Part shown: positions 44,698 through 54,377 of the stretch, one piece after another
How the letters are laid out: every line of letters starts with the position of its first letter
Position numbering within the stretch: position 1 is the first letter of the stretch
Translations under genes and position numbers: made by a program
The notes under the pieces: generated by a model
Told to the model about the DNA's origin: nothing
Databases searched by the model: none
What the model saw: only the letters and a program-made list of their open reading frames with translations
DNA from: Bacteroidales bacterium
GTDB taxonomy: Bacteria; Bacteroidota; Bacteroidia; Bacteroidales; UBA932
Direction of reading: 5' to 3'
Assembly (NCBI GenBank): GCA_004552965.1
Contig: SFMU01000004.1
Location: 65,402-129,401, forward strand
Length of the DNA stretch: 64,000 nt

Positions 44698-45114
44698 ATG
44701 AGCAATTCACTGTTCTCCATATTCAACACGAAACTCGGCTACGAATGCTCCATAGAACTGGAAGGAATGGAATTCCATGCCTTCCACGGCTGCCTTCCAC
44801 AGGAACGCGAGGAGGGTAACACCTTCATCGTGGATTTTTATGCTGAAGCCTGCCTCGACACGGCTATGCAAAGCGACAGCCTCGGGGATACGGTCGACTA
44901 CGGCGAAGTGTACGATGTCATTGCCGAGCAGATGAAGAATCCTTCCAACCTGCTCGAGAATCTCGCGGCCAGAATAGTCCAGGCCATTGAAAAGCGATTC
45001 GATTCATTGGAATTCATCAGGATACGGGTGTCGAAAAAGAACCCTCCCGTCAGAGGGAAATGTGCGTGGTCAAGAGTGACGGTAACTTCGGGCAGCAGAA
45101 TCAACGAACTATGA
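44698..45114 (+). CDS. folB: Dihydroneopterin aldolase
   Basis: Folate-pathway enzyme converting 7,8-dihydroneopterin to 6-hydroxymethyl-dihydropterin and glycolaldehyde. Motifs HGCLPQEREEGNTFIVDF, DTVDYGEVYD and NLLENLAARI match FolB, and the C-terminal RVSKKNPPVRG carries the conserved Lys. It is 138 aa, slightly longer at the N-terminus than usual; an internal Met (MEFHAFHG) is a shorter alternative. Its stop overlaps the mtaB start (ATGA). Confidence 0.93.
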   Translation: MSNSLFSIFNTKLGYECSIELEGMEFHAFHGCLPQEREEGNTFIVDFYAEACLDTAMQSDSLGDTVDYGEVYDVIAEQMKNPSNLLENLAARIVQAIEKRFDSLEFIRIRVSKKNPPVRGKCAWSRVTVTSGSRINEL

Positions 45115-46421
45115 AGATTGCATTCCTGACTCTCGGCTGCAAACTCAACTATGCCGAGACTTCAACATACGAAAGAGGATTCTCCGCCAACGGACTCGAG
45201 ATAGTGCCGTGGGAGGAGAAGGCCGATGTCTATCTCATCAACACCTGCTCAGTCACCGAGAGGGCGGAAAAGAAATGCCGCAATGTGATCAGGAAGATGC
45301 ACAGGACGGCTCCGGAGGCAAAGATAGTTGTGACAGGCTGCTATGCCGAACTGAGACGGGAGGATCTGAGCCGGATAGAAGGAGTGTCCCTTGTCTTCGG
45401 TGCGAAGGACAAATCCCAGGTGGTCGGAAGGACGATGGCCATGCTCCGCGGGGAGGAGATGGGCTCGGAGGGCAGTTTCAAGCAGCTGAGCATGGCTGCC
45501 GAGTACAAGGAAATCTCCAAGGAGACCCTGTCCGCCTTCTCGACCGAAGGCAGGACCCGCTCGTTCCTCAAGGTCCAGGACGGCTGCAACAACTTCTGCG
45601 CCTACTGTACGGTGCCTTACGCCAGAGGAGATTCCAGGAATATTCCGATCGCAGAAGTCGTCTCCCAGGCAGAGCAGATCGCTGCGGGAGGAGTCCGCGA
45701 GATTGTCCTCACGGGAGTGAACACAGGGGATTTCGGGCGCACGACAGGAGAAAAGTTCCTCGACCTGCTGAAAAGGCTCAACGACGTAGAAGGCATAGAA
45801 AGATACAGGATTTCATCGATAGAGCCGAATCTGATCACCTCGGAGATAATCGACTGGATCGCCTCCGGGACAAAGTTCCAGCCTCATTTCCACATTCCTC
45901 TGCAGACCGGTTCGGACACGCTTCTGAGAAGGGTAGGGAGGAAATACAGCACGGATTTCTTCGCGGAAAGGATTGAATATATCCGTTCGGCGATGGATCC
46001 TGGCCGTTCCGGGGGTTGTTCCGCAATGGACCCGTTTGTCTTCTTCGGGATAGATGTCATCGTCGGTCTTCCCGGTGAGACTCAGGAGCTTTTCGAGGAG
46101 ACATATTCATTCCTCAAGGACAGGATCCGCCCTTCCTACATCCATGTTTTCCCGTACTCGAAACGCCCGGGCACGGTCGCGGCGCAATGGAAGGATCAAG
46201 TCAGGGATTCAATCAAGACCGAGAGGGTCGCCATCCTTGAGAACCTCTGCAGCGAGCTCCATTCCGAATTCATTGCGAAGAACAGGGGCAGGCGCTCGAC
46301 AGTTCTCTGGGAATCGGATGAGAAGAATGGCATGATGGGAGGCTACACAGGCAACTACATCAGGATGGAGAAACCATACGACGAATCGTCGGTGAACAGG
46401 ATCGAAGAGATAATCATTTAG
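45111..46421 (+). CDS. mtaB: tRNA t6A37 methylthiotransferase MtaB
   Basis: Radical-SAM methylthiotransferase adding a methylthio group to t6A37 of tRNA. The start at 45111 (MKIAFLTLGCKLNYAET) overlaps the folB stop. The UPF0004 domain cysteines are in LGCKLN, NTCSVT and TGCYAE; the radical-SAM CxxxCxxC is CNNFCAYC. A TRAM-like C-terminus is short. Oddly, before the conserved GIDVIVGLPGET there is an insertion in which SAMDP (293-297) is repeated as SAMDP (304-308), an internal duplication. Confidence 0.92.
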   Translation: MKIAFLTLGCKLNYAETSTYERGFSANGLEIVPWEEKADVYLINTCSVTERAEKKCRNVIRKMHRTAPEAKIVVTGCYAELRREDLSRIEGVSLVFGAKDKSQVVGRTMAMLRGEEMGSEGSFKQLSMAAEYKEISKETLSAFSTEGRTRSFLKVQDGCNNFCAYCTVPYARGDSRNIPIAEVVSQAEQIAAGGVREIVLTGVNTGDFGRTTGEKFLDLLKRLNDVEGIERYRISSIEPNLITSEIIDWIASGTKFQPHFHIPLQTGSDTLLRRVGRKYSTDFFAERIEYIRSAMDPGRSGGCSAMDPFVFFGIDVIVGLPGETQELFEETYSFLKDRIRPSYIHVFPYSKRPGTVAAQWKDQVRDSIKTERVAILENLCSELHSEFIAKNRGRRSTVLWESDEKNGMMGGYTGNYIRMEKPYDESSVNRIEEIII

Positions 46422-46440
46422 ATTACTTAGCACAGGAAAC

Positions 46441-47391
46441 ATGGGAGAGAAGAACAAAGCCAGACTCACTTTTCTTGGCACAGGCACATCACAGGGCGTT
46501 CCGATCATCGGATGCAACTGTCCGGTCTGCAGCTCTGCGGACGCCAGGGACAAGAGGTTCAGGGCATCGGCGCTTGTCGAATATGCCGGGCTGAACATCC
46601 TTGTGGACGCAGGTCCGGATTTCAGGATGCAGATGCTCTCGCAGAAAGTGCATCATCTGGATGCCATTCTTCTGACGCACAATCACAAAGACCACACCGG
46701 CGGACTGGACGACGTGCGTTCGCTGAACTATGTCGACCGGCGTGCGGCCGAAATCTACTGCGAAGAAAACGTCCTGGGCGACCTGATCAGGGAATATCCC
46801 TATGTCTTCTCCTTCCCGAAGTATCCCGGAGCCCCGGAATGGCACATGCACGTCATCACGGAAGAACCTTTCATCGTGAAGCCCAACAACGATGCGAAAG
46901 AACTGATCTGGGTCCACGATGTCGGCTACAGCTACCGTCTTCCGGACGGTTCGCTGGTCCCGACCTGCAAAAGCATCTCGGAAATGATCGAGAGAGAGGC
47001 TCCTGCGCCGGAAGGCTGTCCTGAGCAAGGGGCCAGGGTCATTCCGGTCAGAGGCTTGCACGACAAGCTTCCGGTGCTCGGTTTCAGATTCGGAGACATT
47101 GCCTACATCACTGACATGAGCAGCCTGGAAGAAAGCGAACTGGAGAAACTCAAGGGGCTCAGGCATCTGACTCTCAACACGGTAAGTTACAAGAAACACC
47201 ATTCTCACTTCAGCCTGGAAGAGGCCCTGGTCCTCGCAGACAGAATCGGAGCGGAACACACCTGGCTGACTCATCTTTCACACACTTTCCCGAATCATCA
47301 CGAATTTGCGAAATATCTGGGGAAGGAGTGCAAAGCCAGGGGGCTGCGTTCGGATGTGCAGCCCGCTTACGACGGTCTGGTCATCGAATAG
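46441..47391 (+). CDS. MBL-fold metallohydrolase (PhnP/RNase Z-like)
   Basis: Metallo-beta-lactamase-fold hydrolase of 316 aa. The N-terminus GTGTSQGVPIIGCNCPVC is the PhnP-type signature with two cysteines; THNHKDH at about 79-85 supplies the metal ligands, with ITDMS and LTHLSHTF later. In E. coli, PhnP opens a cyclic ribosyl phosphate; Bacteroidota homologues outside phn operons are probably general cyclic-phosphate phosphodiesterases, unproven. A loop at 155-200 is longer than in PhnP. Convergent with recQ (5 bp between stops). Confidence 0.85.
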   Translation: MGEKNKARLTFLGTGTSQGVPIIGCNCPVCSSADARDKRFRASALVEYAGLNILVDAGPDFRMQMLSQKVHHLDAILLTHNHKDHTGGLDDVRSLNYVDRRAAEIYCEENVLGDLIREYPYVFSFPKYPGAPEWHMHVITEEPFIVKPNNDAKELIWVHDVGYSYRLPDGSLVPTCKSISEMIEREAPAPEGCPEQGARVIPVRGLHDKLPVLGFRFGDIAYITDMSSLEESELEKLKGLRHLTLNTVSYKKHHSHFSLEEALVLADRIGAEHTWLTHLSHTFPNHHEFAKYLGKECKARGLRSDVQPAYDGLVIE

Positions 47392-47396
47392 GCGGT

Positions 47397-49295
47397 TCAG
47401 TCTCCGCAAGGAGGCACGATGCCCTTGTCGATCAGTTCCCGAAGGATGTCCAGATAGTCGGGAGATAATCCGGCGGCAGGATTTGAGAAACGGGCAACGA
47501 CATCCTGAACCGAATAATGTCCGCCACTCAGGTCGGCATATTCAATGAGAGCCATTCTGGTCTTCTCGCGCAAACCCTCCCTGTCACATTCCCGAGCCTT
47601 CCTCGCGCGGCAGACGTCGCAGGTGCCGCAATCCTCCGTCTCCTCCTGGCCGAAATAGCGCAGAAGGAATCTGGAGCGGCATTCGGTCTCTTCGGAGACA
47701 TATTCGATCATCGACTGCGAGCGGGTGTGGCAGTTGTCCTTCAGCATCCGGTAGAGCTTCGGTTTCAGGTCGATGTTGCCCGGTTCGAGGCGGCCGTGAC
47801 GCAGGAAAACCACATCGGAATGGTCTGCCGGCACATAGTTGATGACATGCTCCAGGGCAAGCCTGTACAGGAGCTGCCTCAGCTGCGGAACCGTGGTGGA
47901 CAGGCGGCGCGACAAATATTCCTCGTCGATAGGCTGCACGTAATTGAATATGCCGGTGTACGTCCGCATCAGCAGTTCAAGGAGGTCTGCCATCTGCTGC
48001 TCGGGAAGCGTGATGTCGTAGAGGGAACGTCTGTCGACACAGATGCGGACCTTGGTCGCGATGTCCACCTCTTCCGAATATGAAAGATGCTCCGTCTGCT
48101 GCAGATACTTCAAGGCATAGAATGCAGGGGCCTTCTGGAGGCCGTATTTCTTGCAGAAATCCTCCATCTTGAACTTCAGGCTCCGGCCCTCGCCGGCGTT
48201 GTAAGGGATTTCGTAGAAGTGATGCAGTTTCTGGTAGATGTCCTCGATGTACTCCAGCGAAGGGAAAGAGACATCCTCTATCTGCCTGGCCCTTCTCAGA
48301 TCGATTCCGTTCCAGAGTTGGACTGCATACGAGCGGAGTCCGTCCCTTCCCGCTCGTCCTGCCTCCTGGAAATAGGATTCAGGGCCTTCCGGAAGGTCAT
48401 AATGGATGACGAATCTCACATCCGGCTTGTCGATTCCCATTCCGAAAGCATTTGTGCAGACCATCACACGGATCGAGCCGTCCTTCCACAGAGCCTGGCG
48501 TTCGGACCTGGTCTGCCCTCCCAGACCTGCGTGGTAGAAGCTCACCGAAATCCCCGCCGACTGCATCATGGAGGCAAGTTCCTCGCACTTGCGTCGGTTG
48601 CGGGCATAGACTATTCCGCTCCCGGGAACCCCGTTGCAGATGTTCAGAATCTGAGTCAGCTTGTCTTCGGTGCGGCGGACAACATAGGTCAGGTTCGGCC
48701 TCTCGAACCCGCTCTTGAGAAGGAGTCTGTCACGGAAACCCAGTTTCTCCATGATATCGTCTGCCACGACAGGAGTGGCTGTCGCCGTCAGGGCTATGAC
48801 AGGGGCATTCAGGGTCTCCCGCAATTCGCCGATCCGGAGATAGTCCGGGCGGAAATCATAGCCCCACTGGGAAATGCAGTGAGCCTCATCGACAACGATA
48901 TAGCTTACATCAAGCACGTCCAGATAGGACCTGAACAGCATCGTACCCAGTCGTTCCGGTGACAGGTACAGGAACTTGACACCGCCATAGGCAGCATGGT
49001 TGAGAGCCAGATCCACCTCGTGCCTGGACATACCGGCATGTATGGCAACCGCTTTCACTCCCCTGTCGCAAAGATTCTGGACCTGGTCCTTCATCAATGC
49101 GATAAGAGGAGTGACAACGATCGAAAGTCCCCCGGCCATCAGACCGGGAACCTGGAAGCAGACAGATTTTCCGCCTCCGGTCGGCATGATTGCCAGCACA
49201 TCCCTCCCTTCGACTGCGGCATTGATGATTTCCTCCTGCATAGGGCGGAAGGAATCATAGCCCCAGTATTCTTTCAAAACTTCCTTGGCAGTCAT
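47397..49295 (-). CDS. recQ: RecQ-family ATP-dependent DNA helicase
   Basis: 3'-5' superfamily 2 DNA helicase used in recombination and repair. Helicase motifs are complete: Walker A PTGGGKS, DEAH (VVDEAHCISQWGYDFRPDY), SAT-like ALTATAT, and motif VI QEAGRAGRDG. The zinc-binding cysteines of the RQC region are in ECRSRFLLRYFGQ through CGTCDVC. The C-terminal HRDC domain is absent, and at 632 aa it fits the shorter Bacteroidota form, which often accompanies a second, longer RecQ. Confidence 0.93.
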   Translation of the reverse strand: MTAKEVLKEYWGYDSFRPMQEEIINAAVEGRDVLAIMPTGGGKSVCFQVPGLMAGGLSIVVTPLIALMKDQVQNLCDRGVKAVAIHAGMSRHEVDLALNHAAYGGVKFLYLSPERLGTMLFRSYLDVLDVSYIVVDEAHCISQWGYDFRPDYLRIGELRETLNAPVIALTATATPVVADDIMEKLGFRDRLLLKSGFERPNLTYVVRRTEDKLTQILNICNGVPGSGIVYARNRRKCEELASMMQSAGISVSFYHAGLGGQTRSERQALWKDGSIRVMVCTNAFGMGIDKPDVRFVIHYDLPEGPESYFQEAGRAGRDGLRSYAVQLWNGIDLRRARQIEDVSFPSLEYIEDIYQKLHHFYEIPYNAGEGRSLKFKMEDFCKKYGLQKAPAFYALKYLQQTEHLSYSEEVDIATKVRICVDRRSLYDITLPEQQMADLLELLMRTYTGIFNYVQPIDEEYLSRRLSTTVPQLRQLLYRLALEHVINYVPADHSDVVFLRHGRLEPGNIDLKPKLYRMLKDNCHTRSQSMIEYVSEETECRSRFLLRYFGQEETEDCGTCDVCRARKARECDREGLREKTRMALIEYADLSGGHYSVQDVVARFSNPAAGLSPDYLDILRELIDKGIVPPCGD

Positions 49296-49319
49296 GCTTA
49301 TGATACCAGATAATCAGTT

Positions 49320-52238
49320 CTATTGAGCGACCACCCTGACAGGTCCCAGAAGACCTGACTTAAGAAGAGGGTCTTCTGCGGTGTAGTGGTTCCATGTAGT
49401 GTAGGTGCGACGTTTGCCCGGTTCTCCGCGCAGATCGCCGACCATTCTGTTCTGCCAGAGATTCACCACCTCGATGCTCAGGGTGTTTTCTCCCGGCCTG
49501 AGTTTGCCCGAAATGTCGACCGTCCAAGGAGCCACCCAGAGGATTCCGAGATCCTCACCGTTAAGATTCACGCGCGCCATCACGCTGACGTCTCCCAGAT
49601 CAAGTTTGCAGGAGGATGGCACGTCCCCTTCGACATTGAAAGCAGTACGATACTCCGCCGTACCGGAATAGTATTTCACCAGAGGATCCTCGCAGAGAGT
49701 CCAGTCACAGAGGGAATCCATGACGAGAGGCTCTTCCCTGCCCCATTCAGGATCGAAGGTGAGGGTCCAAGGGCCGTCAACGGTGCAGAGAGTCTGTTCT
49801 CCGGCTGAAGACGGATAAGCTTCCGCCGCTCCCGTTCCTTCCTTCGAAAAGACCACGAAACAGGACTGGTATGCATCCAGCGGCAGGCTTATGGAAGTGC
49901 AGCCACCTGCTTCATAGACCTGATTCACCGAATATGTCTTGCCTGTCATCGGATCCCAGATCTCAGGAACCATTCCGCCCACGCGGAAACTGCATCTGAA
50001 TGTGTTCCTTTCGGCACTCCGGTTGGAAACAAAGTAGATCTCGGCATCCTTTGTCCTCCTGTGGGTGTAACGCAGATCGGAAGGAGATGCGGAGAAATCC
50101 ATGGCCAGACCCATTGAGGACAGCAGGTCCATGGTCTGCCCGTAAGGCTGGTAGAGATTGTCAGCCTCACCCTTCATCAGCACCACCTTCCCCTTGCCGA
50201 CGGAGCGGACATTCTGGCTTGAATCGCCCCAGATTCTGGAAACCCATTCAGCCACCTCTTTGTCACAGGCAGGATAATCAGCAAGGCCAGGAGCGGCTAC
50301 AGGAGGGTTGCCTACGACTGTGGCACCGGCTTTCACCAATGAATATATCTTCTCAAGGTACTGCGGAGTCGCTGTAGGCCACTCCGGCAGCATCAGGACC
50401 GCATAGCTGGCCCCGGATGGGAAGACCACGCGGCCGTCCTTGACTTTTGCCTTGTAGAGCATGCTCGGAGGACAGGCATCGAAACTGTAGCCCTTTCGGT
50501 CCGGCATATTGGACTGAGGACCGTCGTAGGCCGAATCGGGAGCACGGAAGACGTGCGGTACACTCTCCGGATTGAGATAGAGGATGTCAGCCACAGTCCT
50601 TCCCTGCTGGAGAAGGAACTGGCTTCTGGCCACATAGGTGTGATAGCCGACAGACATCGGCCACCATGTCTGTCCCCTGTCCCAGTGGACTCCGTAAGGG
50701 CCCATGGTCATGCCCGGACGCAGTGTGTCGGCCAGGCACTGGTGCTGGAAAGTGTGGAACATCAGACGGCTTATTCCAGCTCCGAAAGCCCAGTCCGTCT
50801 GGTTCTTGAGCATGCCCGGATACTGTCTCCAGGCATCCAGATGCGAGGTGAAGGCTTCCGCAGGCACGACATCACAGCCAATCAGATGGGCTGCGGAAGA
50901 GCCCTCGGCAGCGCCGAAGGCAGTGTTGAACCCATACCCGTCTGCCCAGAATTCAGCCATAGGGACATCTGCGGAGACTGCAAGTTCCATGTCCTGGGTC
51001 GGGTTCATGTCGTAAGGCTCGATCGAGAGAAGGGCTCCGTGTCTGTGGGCATATTCCTTGACCGCAAGGGAATGGTTCTCGATGGTGAGCTCCTGGGCAG
51101 TAAGCCTGACGTCGAAGAGGAAGCGCTCGCTGATTTCCCTGTCGCCGACAATGATACCCGAATATACCGGATAATAAGGCTGAGGATCATAGCCCCTGCG
51201 CTTTCTGAACTCCTCCCGGAAGGAGGCGGTCCAGTTCTGCGCCCCCATCTCCCAGCTGTCCATGTGGAGGTACTTTATCCCGCCGAAGCTGTCGGACCTG
51301 TCCCCTACTGCTTCGAAAAGCTTGTCCGTAAAATGCTCGAAATGGGCAAACAGAGCCTCCCTGTCGAACTTGTCGCACTCCATGCCTACGCCCGGGAGAG
51401 GTGCAGGACGGGTTGCCGCTCCATTGTTGCGGCTGGAGAAACGCATGATGGTCCACTCACCCTGAGGGGCATCCCACTCCAGATCGCCGTCCGGTGTCAT
51501 CAGGGCCGTCAGGTCTACGATGTCGGCAGGATTGACAGCGGAGTCTTCATCCTTGCCGGCGCCGACGCCCTCCGGCCTGAGATACTGCTTGACTCCAGGC
51601 TGGGAGCTGTATGGAGCGCGGATGTACAGAGCCTTCTCCTGGGTATCCTCTATTCTTTCAGAACCCTCCGGTGTCGGGAATGCCAGGACGGCCACATCCT
51701 GATGGTACTCTTCCCAGTCCTTCTTCATCTGAGGCGTGAAAGCTCCCTCTCCGAAGAACGGAGGATTAGGTGCAGGCACGTCCAGATGGACTTTCACCTT
51801 GCCACCACCGCTCACCCGAGTGGTGGAAGAGACGAGATGCTGCATGCTCCTGGACGCTTCCACCCATGGTCCGCCACTTCCGGTCCAGCCCGGGCCTATT
51901 CCCAGAATCATCTGTATGTCAAGTCTTTCGCATTCGCTGACAGCGAAACGGAAGAGTTCGGTCCATTCTTCGCTCATGAAATCCACGGGGCCTCTCGGCA
52001 CACCGACTCCTACCTCCAGGAAGATGACATAGCCGATTCCGGCGTCCCTCATGGATTCCAGATCCTTTGTTATTCCATCCTTTGAGAAATTTCCGTCCAT
52101 GAAGTACCAGTATACTCCCGGACGGGCGGTAAGAGGTGGTGTCTGAAAGCCTTCTTTCAGAGCGGTGATGCCATCACTGCCTCCGGCGCAGGAGGCCATG
52201 GCGACAAGGCACATCAGACAAATCAGAATCTTTTTCAT
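49320..52238 (-). CDS. GH106-like secreted lipoprotein glycosidase
   Basis: Second rhamnosidase-like enzyme, 972 aa from 52238 (MKKILICLMCLVAMASC, a lipoprotein leader with Cys near residue 17). The barrel start resembles GH106 (GVYWYFMDGNFSKDGITKDLESM, then GIGYVIFLEVGVG), and the C-terminal jelly roll (VNLNGEDLGILWVAPW, TLSIEVVNLWQNRM) matches that of the 10779 gene. The two differ enough to have different specificities. It is anchored at the cell surface or periplasmic face. No SusC/D neighbours. The longer frame to 52364 is rejected because it spans the repeat region and overlaps the YkvA gene. Confidence 0.83.
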   Translation of the reverse strand: MKKILICLMCLVAMASCAGGSDGITALKEGFQTPPLTARPGVYWYFMDGNFSKDGITKDLESMRDAGIGYVIFLEVGVGVPRGPVDFMSEEWTELFRFAVSECERLDIQMILGIGPGWTGSGGPWVEASRSMQHLVSSTTRVSGGGKVKVHLDVPAPNPPFFGEGAFTPQMKKDWEEYHQDVAVLAFPTPEGSERIEDTQEKALYIRAPYSSQPGVKQYLRPEGVGAGKDEDSAVNPADIVDLTALMTPDGDLEWDAPQGEWTIMRFSSRNNGAATRPAPLPGVGMECDKFDREALFAHFEHFTDKLFEAVGDRSDSFGGIKYLHMDSWEMGAQNWTASFREEFRKRRGYDPQPYYPVYSGIIVGDREISERFLFDVRLTAQELTIENHSLAVKEYAHRHGALLSIEPYDMNPTQDMELAVSADVPMAEFWADGYGFNTAFGAAEGSSAAHLIGCDVVPAEAFTSHLDAWRQYPGMLKNQTDWAFGAGISRLMFHTFQHQCLADTLRPGMTMGPYGVHWDRGQTWWPMSVGYHTYVARSQFLLQQGRTVADILYLNPESVPHVFRAPDSAYDGPQSNMPDRKGYSFDACPPSMLYKAKVKDGRVVFPSGASYAVLMLPEWPTATPQYLEKIYSLVKAGATVVGNPPVAAPGLADYPACDKEVAEWVSRIWGDSSQNVRSVGKGKVVLMKGEADNLYQPYGQTMDLLSSMGLAMDFSASPSDLRYTHRRTKDAEIYFVSNRSAERNTFRCSFRVGGMVPEIWDPMTGKTYSVNQVYEAGGCTSISLPLDAYQSCFVVFSKEGTGAAEAYPSSAGEQTLCTVDGPWTLTFDPEWGREEPLVMDSLCDWTLCEDPLVKYYSGTAEYRTAFNVEGDVPSSCKLDLGDVSVMARVNLNGEDLGILWVAPWTVDISGKLRPGENTLSIEVVNLWQNRMVGDLRGEPGKRRTYTTWNHYTAEDPLLKSGLLGPVRVVAQ

Positions 52239-52307
52239 AGTGTATAGTAAATATGTAGTCGTCCCGTACAGCTGCGGGCAAAGCCTGAGGGCTTCCCATC
52301 CCTCACA

Positions 52308-52375
52308 GACATCCCGCATCGTCATACCTGACAGGAATCCCTGACATTCATCCCGGATCGTCATTCCTGACTGCC
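52308..52375. repeat. Two ~34-bp direct repeats, GTCATnCCTGAC type
   Basis: Units begin at 52308 (GACATCCCGCATCGTCATACCTGAC) and 52343 (GACATTCATCCCGGATCGTCATTCCTGAC). The second runs into the 3' end of the YkvA gene. Just upstream, AAGCC-TGAG-GGCTT forms a small hairpin. Confidence 0.65.
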
Positions 52376-52741
52376 ATCTCCCGGAGAATCATAGTCCGGA
52401 ATCCACTCTCCAAGCTTCTGGCGAGCCATTATCCTGACCTCGGGGGTCACATTCCTGGCTACCGAGTAGAGAGCCCATGTCAGAGCGGCAAGATCGTCGG
52501 TGAAGCCGGCGACCGGCAGGAAATCAGGCAGAAGGTCTATCGGAAGGATGAAATAGCCCAGGGCGCCGAGTATCTTTGCCCTGTCGGCTGAAGGGGTAGC
52601 AGGATTGCGGAGGACATAATAGAGCAGAAGAGCGGCGTACACCACCTTCACCCCTGCCTTTCTCGCAACCTTCTTCAGTTTGATCCAGAACTCCGATTCG
52701 GAATAGTTCTTCTGGTACTTGTCATAGTTCTTTTCTCCCAT
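52361..52741 (-). CDS. YkvA family (DUF1232) small membrane protein
   Basis: 126-aa protein from the start at 52741 (MGEKNYDKYQ). It carries the DUF1232 signature ILPIDLLPDFLPVAGFTDDLAAL near residues 72-96 and a hydrophobic segment VVYAALLLYYVL before it. Function of the family is not known. It lies between the GlpT-like gene (30 bp upstream in transcription) and the GH106-like gene. Confidence 0.85.
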   Translation of the reverse strand: MGEKNYDKYQKNYSESEFWIKLKKVARKAGVKVVYAALLLYYVLRNPATPSADRAKILGALGYFILPIDLLPDFLPVAGFTDDLAALTWALYSVARNVTPEVRIMARQKLGEWIPDYDSPGDGSQE

Positions 52742-52771
52742 GGCAATGGCATATATCCATTCCGGCAATTG

Positions 52772-54184
52772 TCATTTCTGTTCTGCAAGCGCTCTCTCGC
52801 TGTTCCAAGGAAGGGCGCAGAGGATCATCGCGAGGACACAACCTATCGGGAATAGCATAAGGGCAAGGTTCCAGCCCGCGCTCTGGATCACGGCACCCAT
52901 GGCGATCTTCGAAACCACTGCATCACCGAAAAGATAGCCGAAGAGGCCGACAAAACCGGCGGCCGTACCTGCAGCATTCTTCGGGACCAGATTGAGGGCC
53001 TGGATTCCGATCAGCGCCACCGGACCGTAGATGCAGAAACCGATGATGGTCAGAGCCACGTAAATGAGGGCCTTCTGAGCGGCGACAGGATTGGCGAACA
53101 GCCCTGCCAGGTTACCAGACTGCCAGTAGATCAATGCTCCCAGAAGGACGACTCCCATGAATATCACGTTAGGAGGGGCGCAACGTCCCTTGAAGAATCT
53201 GGATGAAATCCATCCACAGATGATGGTTCCGAATATTCCGGCATAATTGTGGATCGAGAAGGCAAGATTGCTTTCCTCGGCGCTCATTATCCCGTTCTCC
53301 TGAAGATAGGTCGGAGCCCAGTCACCGATACCGTAGCGGACCATGTACACGAATATGTTGGCGAATGCAACGGCCCAGAGCATCTTGTTCTTGAATATGT
53401 AGTCCACGAACAGGGTCCTGAACGGAATCTTCTCGGTGTCCTTCTGCTTGGACTTCACGCCGGAAAAGTCGTTCCTCCACTCATTGACGGAAGGCAGACC
53501 GCAGGACTGCGGAGTGTCCCTGAGAAGCATCCAGCATATTACAGCAATGACTGCAGCCACAATCGACGGGAGAATGAAAACACCCTTCCAGCTCTGTTCC
53601 GCAGGAACTCCGAAGGCCACCACCGCTGCCATTCCGGCCGTTGAAAGCAAGCCGAGGGTGCCGCTTCCGAAGGTGTGGGAGGTGTTCCATACCGACATCT
53701 TGAAACTTCTCTCATTCTGCGAGAACCAATGTGCCATGATCCTGCCGCAAGGAGGCCAGCCCATGCCGGACAGCCAGCCGACGATCAGCATCAGGACGAA
53801 GATTATAGCCATATTCAAGGCCGTGGTCTGCGGACTGAACGGGATGACTCCCGCAAGAATCATGGTGAACGCCGAGAGCAGAAGTCCGATCACAAGGAAC
53901 TTTCTCGCATCCGAGCGGTCCGACACGCTGCCCATTATGAATTTGCTGAATGCATAGGCAATCGACACGGCAGACATCGCGACTCCGACCTGGGCTTTCG
54001 TTACAAGGCCGTCCGCAATCATCCCCGGAGCTGCCAGGGAAAGATTCTTGCGGACCAGATAGTAGCCTGCATAACCCAGAAAGGCGCCAAGAAACACCTT
54101 GAATCTCATTGATTTGTACGTACTGTCAATTTTTTCTTTCGGGAGAAGCGGCTTAGCTGCCGGCGGGTCAAGAAATCTTGCCAT
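52772..54184 (-). CDS. GlpT-like organophosphate:phosphate antiporter (MFS)
   Basis: Inner-membrane transporter of the OPA family, 470 aa, twelve predicted helices. GYAGYYLVRKNLSLA, the signature region SDRSDARKF, GWLSGMGWPPCGRIMAHWF and NTSHTFGSGTLG match glycerol-3-phosphate transporters. Substrate would be glycerol-3-phosphate or another sugar phosphate in exchange for phosphate. A secreted GDPD elsewhere in the window could supply glycerol-3-phosphate. Confidence 0.88.
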   Translation of the reverse strand: MARFLDPPAAKPLLPKEKIDSTYKSMRFKVFLGAFLGYAGYYLVRKNLSLAAPGMIADGLVTKAQVGVAMSAVSIAYAFSKFIMGSVSDRSDARKFLVIGLLLSAFTMILAGVIPFSPQTTALNMAIIFVLMLIVGWLSGMGWPPCGRIMAHWFSQNERSFKMSVWNTSHTFGSGTLGLLSTAGMAAVVAFGVPAEQSWKGVFILPSIVAAVIAVICWMLLRDTPQSCGLPSVNEWRNDFSGVKSKQKDTEKIPFRTLFVDYIFKNKMLWAVAFANIFVYMVRYGIGDWAPTYLQENGIMSAEESNLAFSIHNYAGIFGTIICGWISSRFFKGRCAPPNVIFMGVVLLGALIYWQSGNLAGLFANPVAAQKALIYVALTIIGFCIYGPVALIGIQALNLVPKNAAGTAAGFVGLFGYLFGDAVVSKIAMGAVIQSAGWNLALMLFPIGCVLAMILCALPWNSERALAEQK

Positions 54185-54274
54185 TGTCTATGAATATTAT
54201 GGTTTCCTATTAAGACTTTGCGTCGTTTTTCAATTATCACGCAATTTAACAATTTTTGATATAGTACGCAACAC

Positions 54275-54298
54275 TGACATATTGTCATATTCATGTCA
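54275..54298. promoter_or_regulatory. Inverted repeat in the glpT-grpE divergent spacer
   Basis: TGACAT-N12-ATGTCA around an ATATTC motif in the 193-bp spacer. It could be an operator for either gene. No CIRCE element was found upstream of grpE. Confidence 0.3.
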
Positions 54299-54377
54299 TG
54301 CAAACTGCATTGGCAGATAATTTGAAGGGTGAGGGGCGGTATGCTGAAACCTCGCAGATGGCTTCAGCCGAAAAAGT

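Noticed and set aside
54185..54377. CIRCE heat-shock operator upstream of grpE
   Set aside because: No TTAGCACTC-N9-GAGTGCTAA-like sequence is present; only an unrelated TGACAT inverted repeat.
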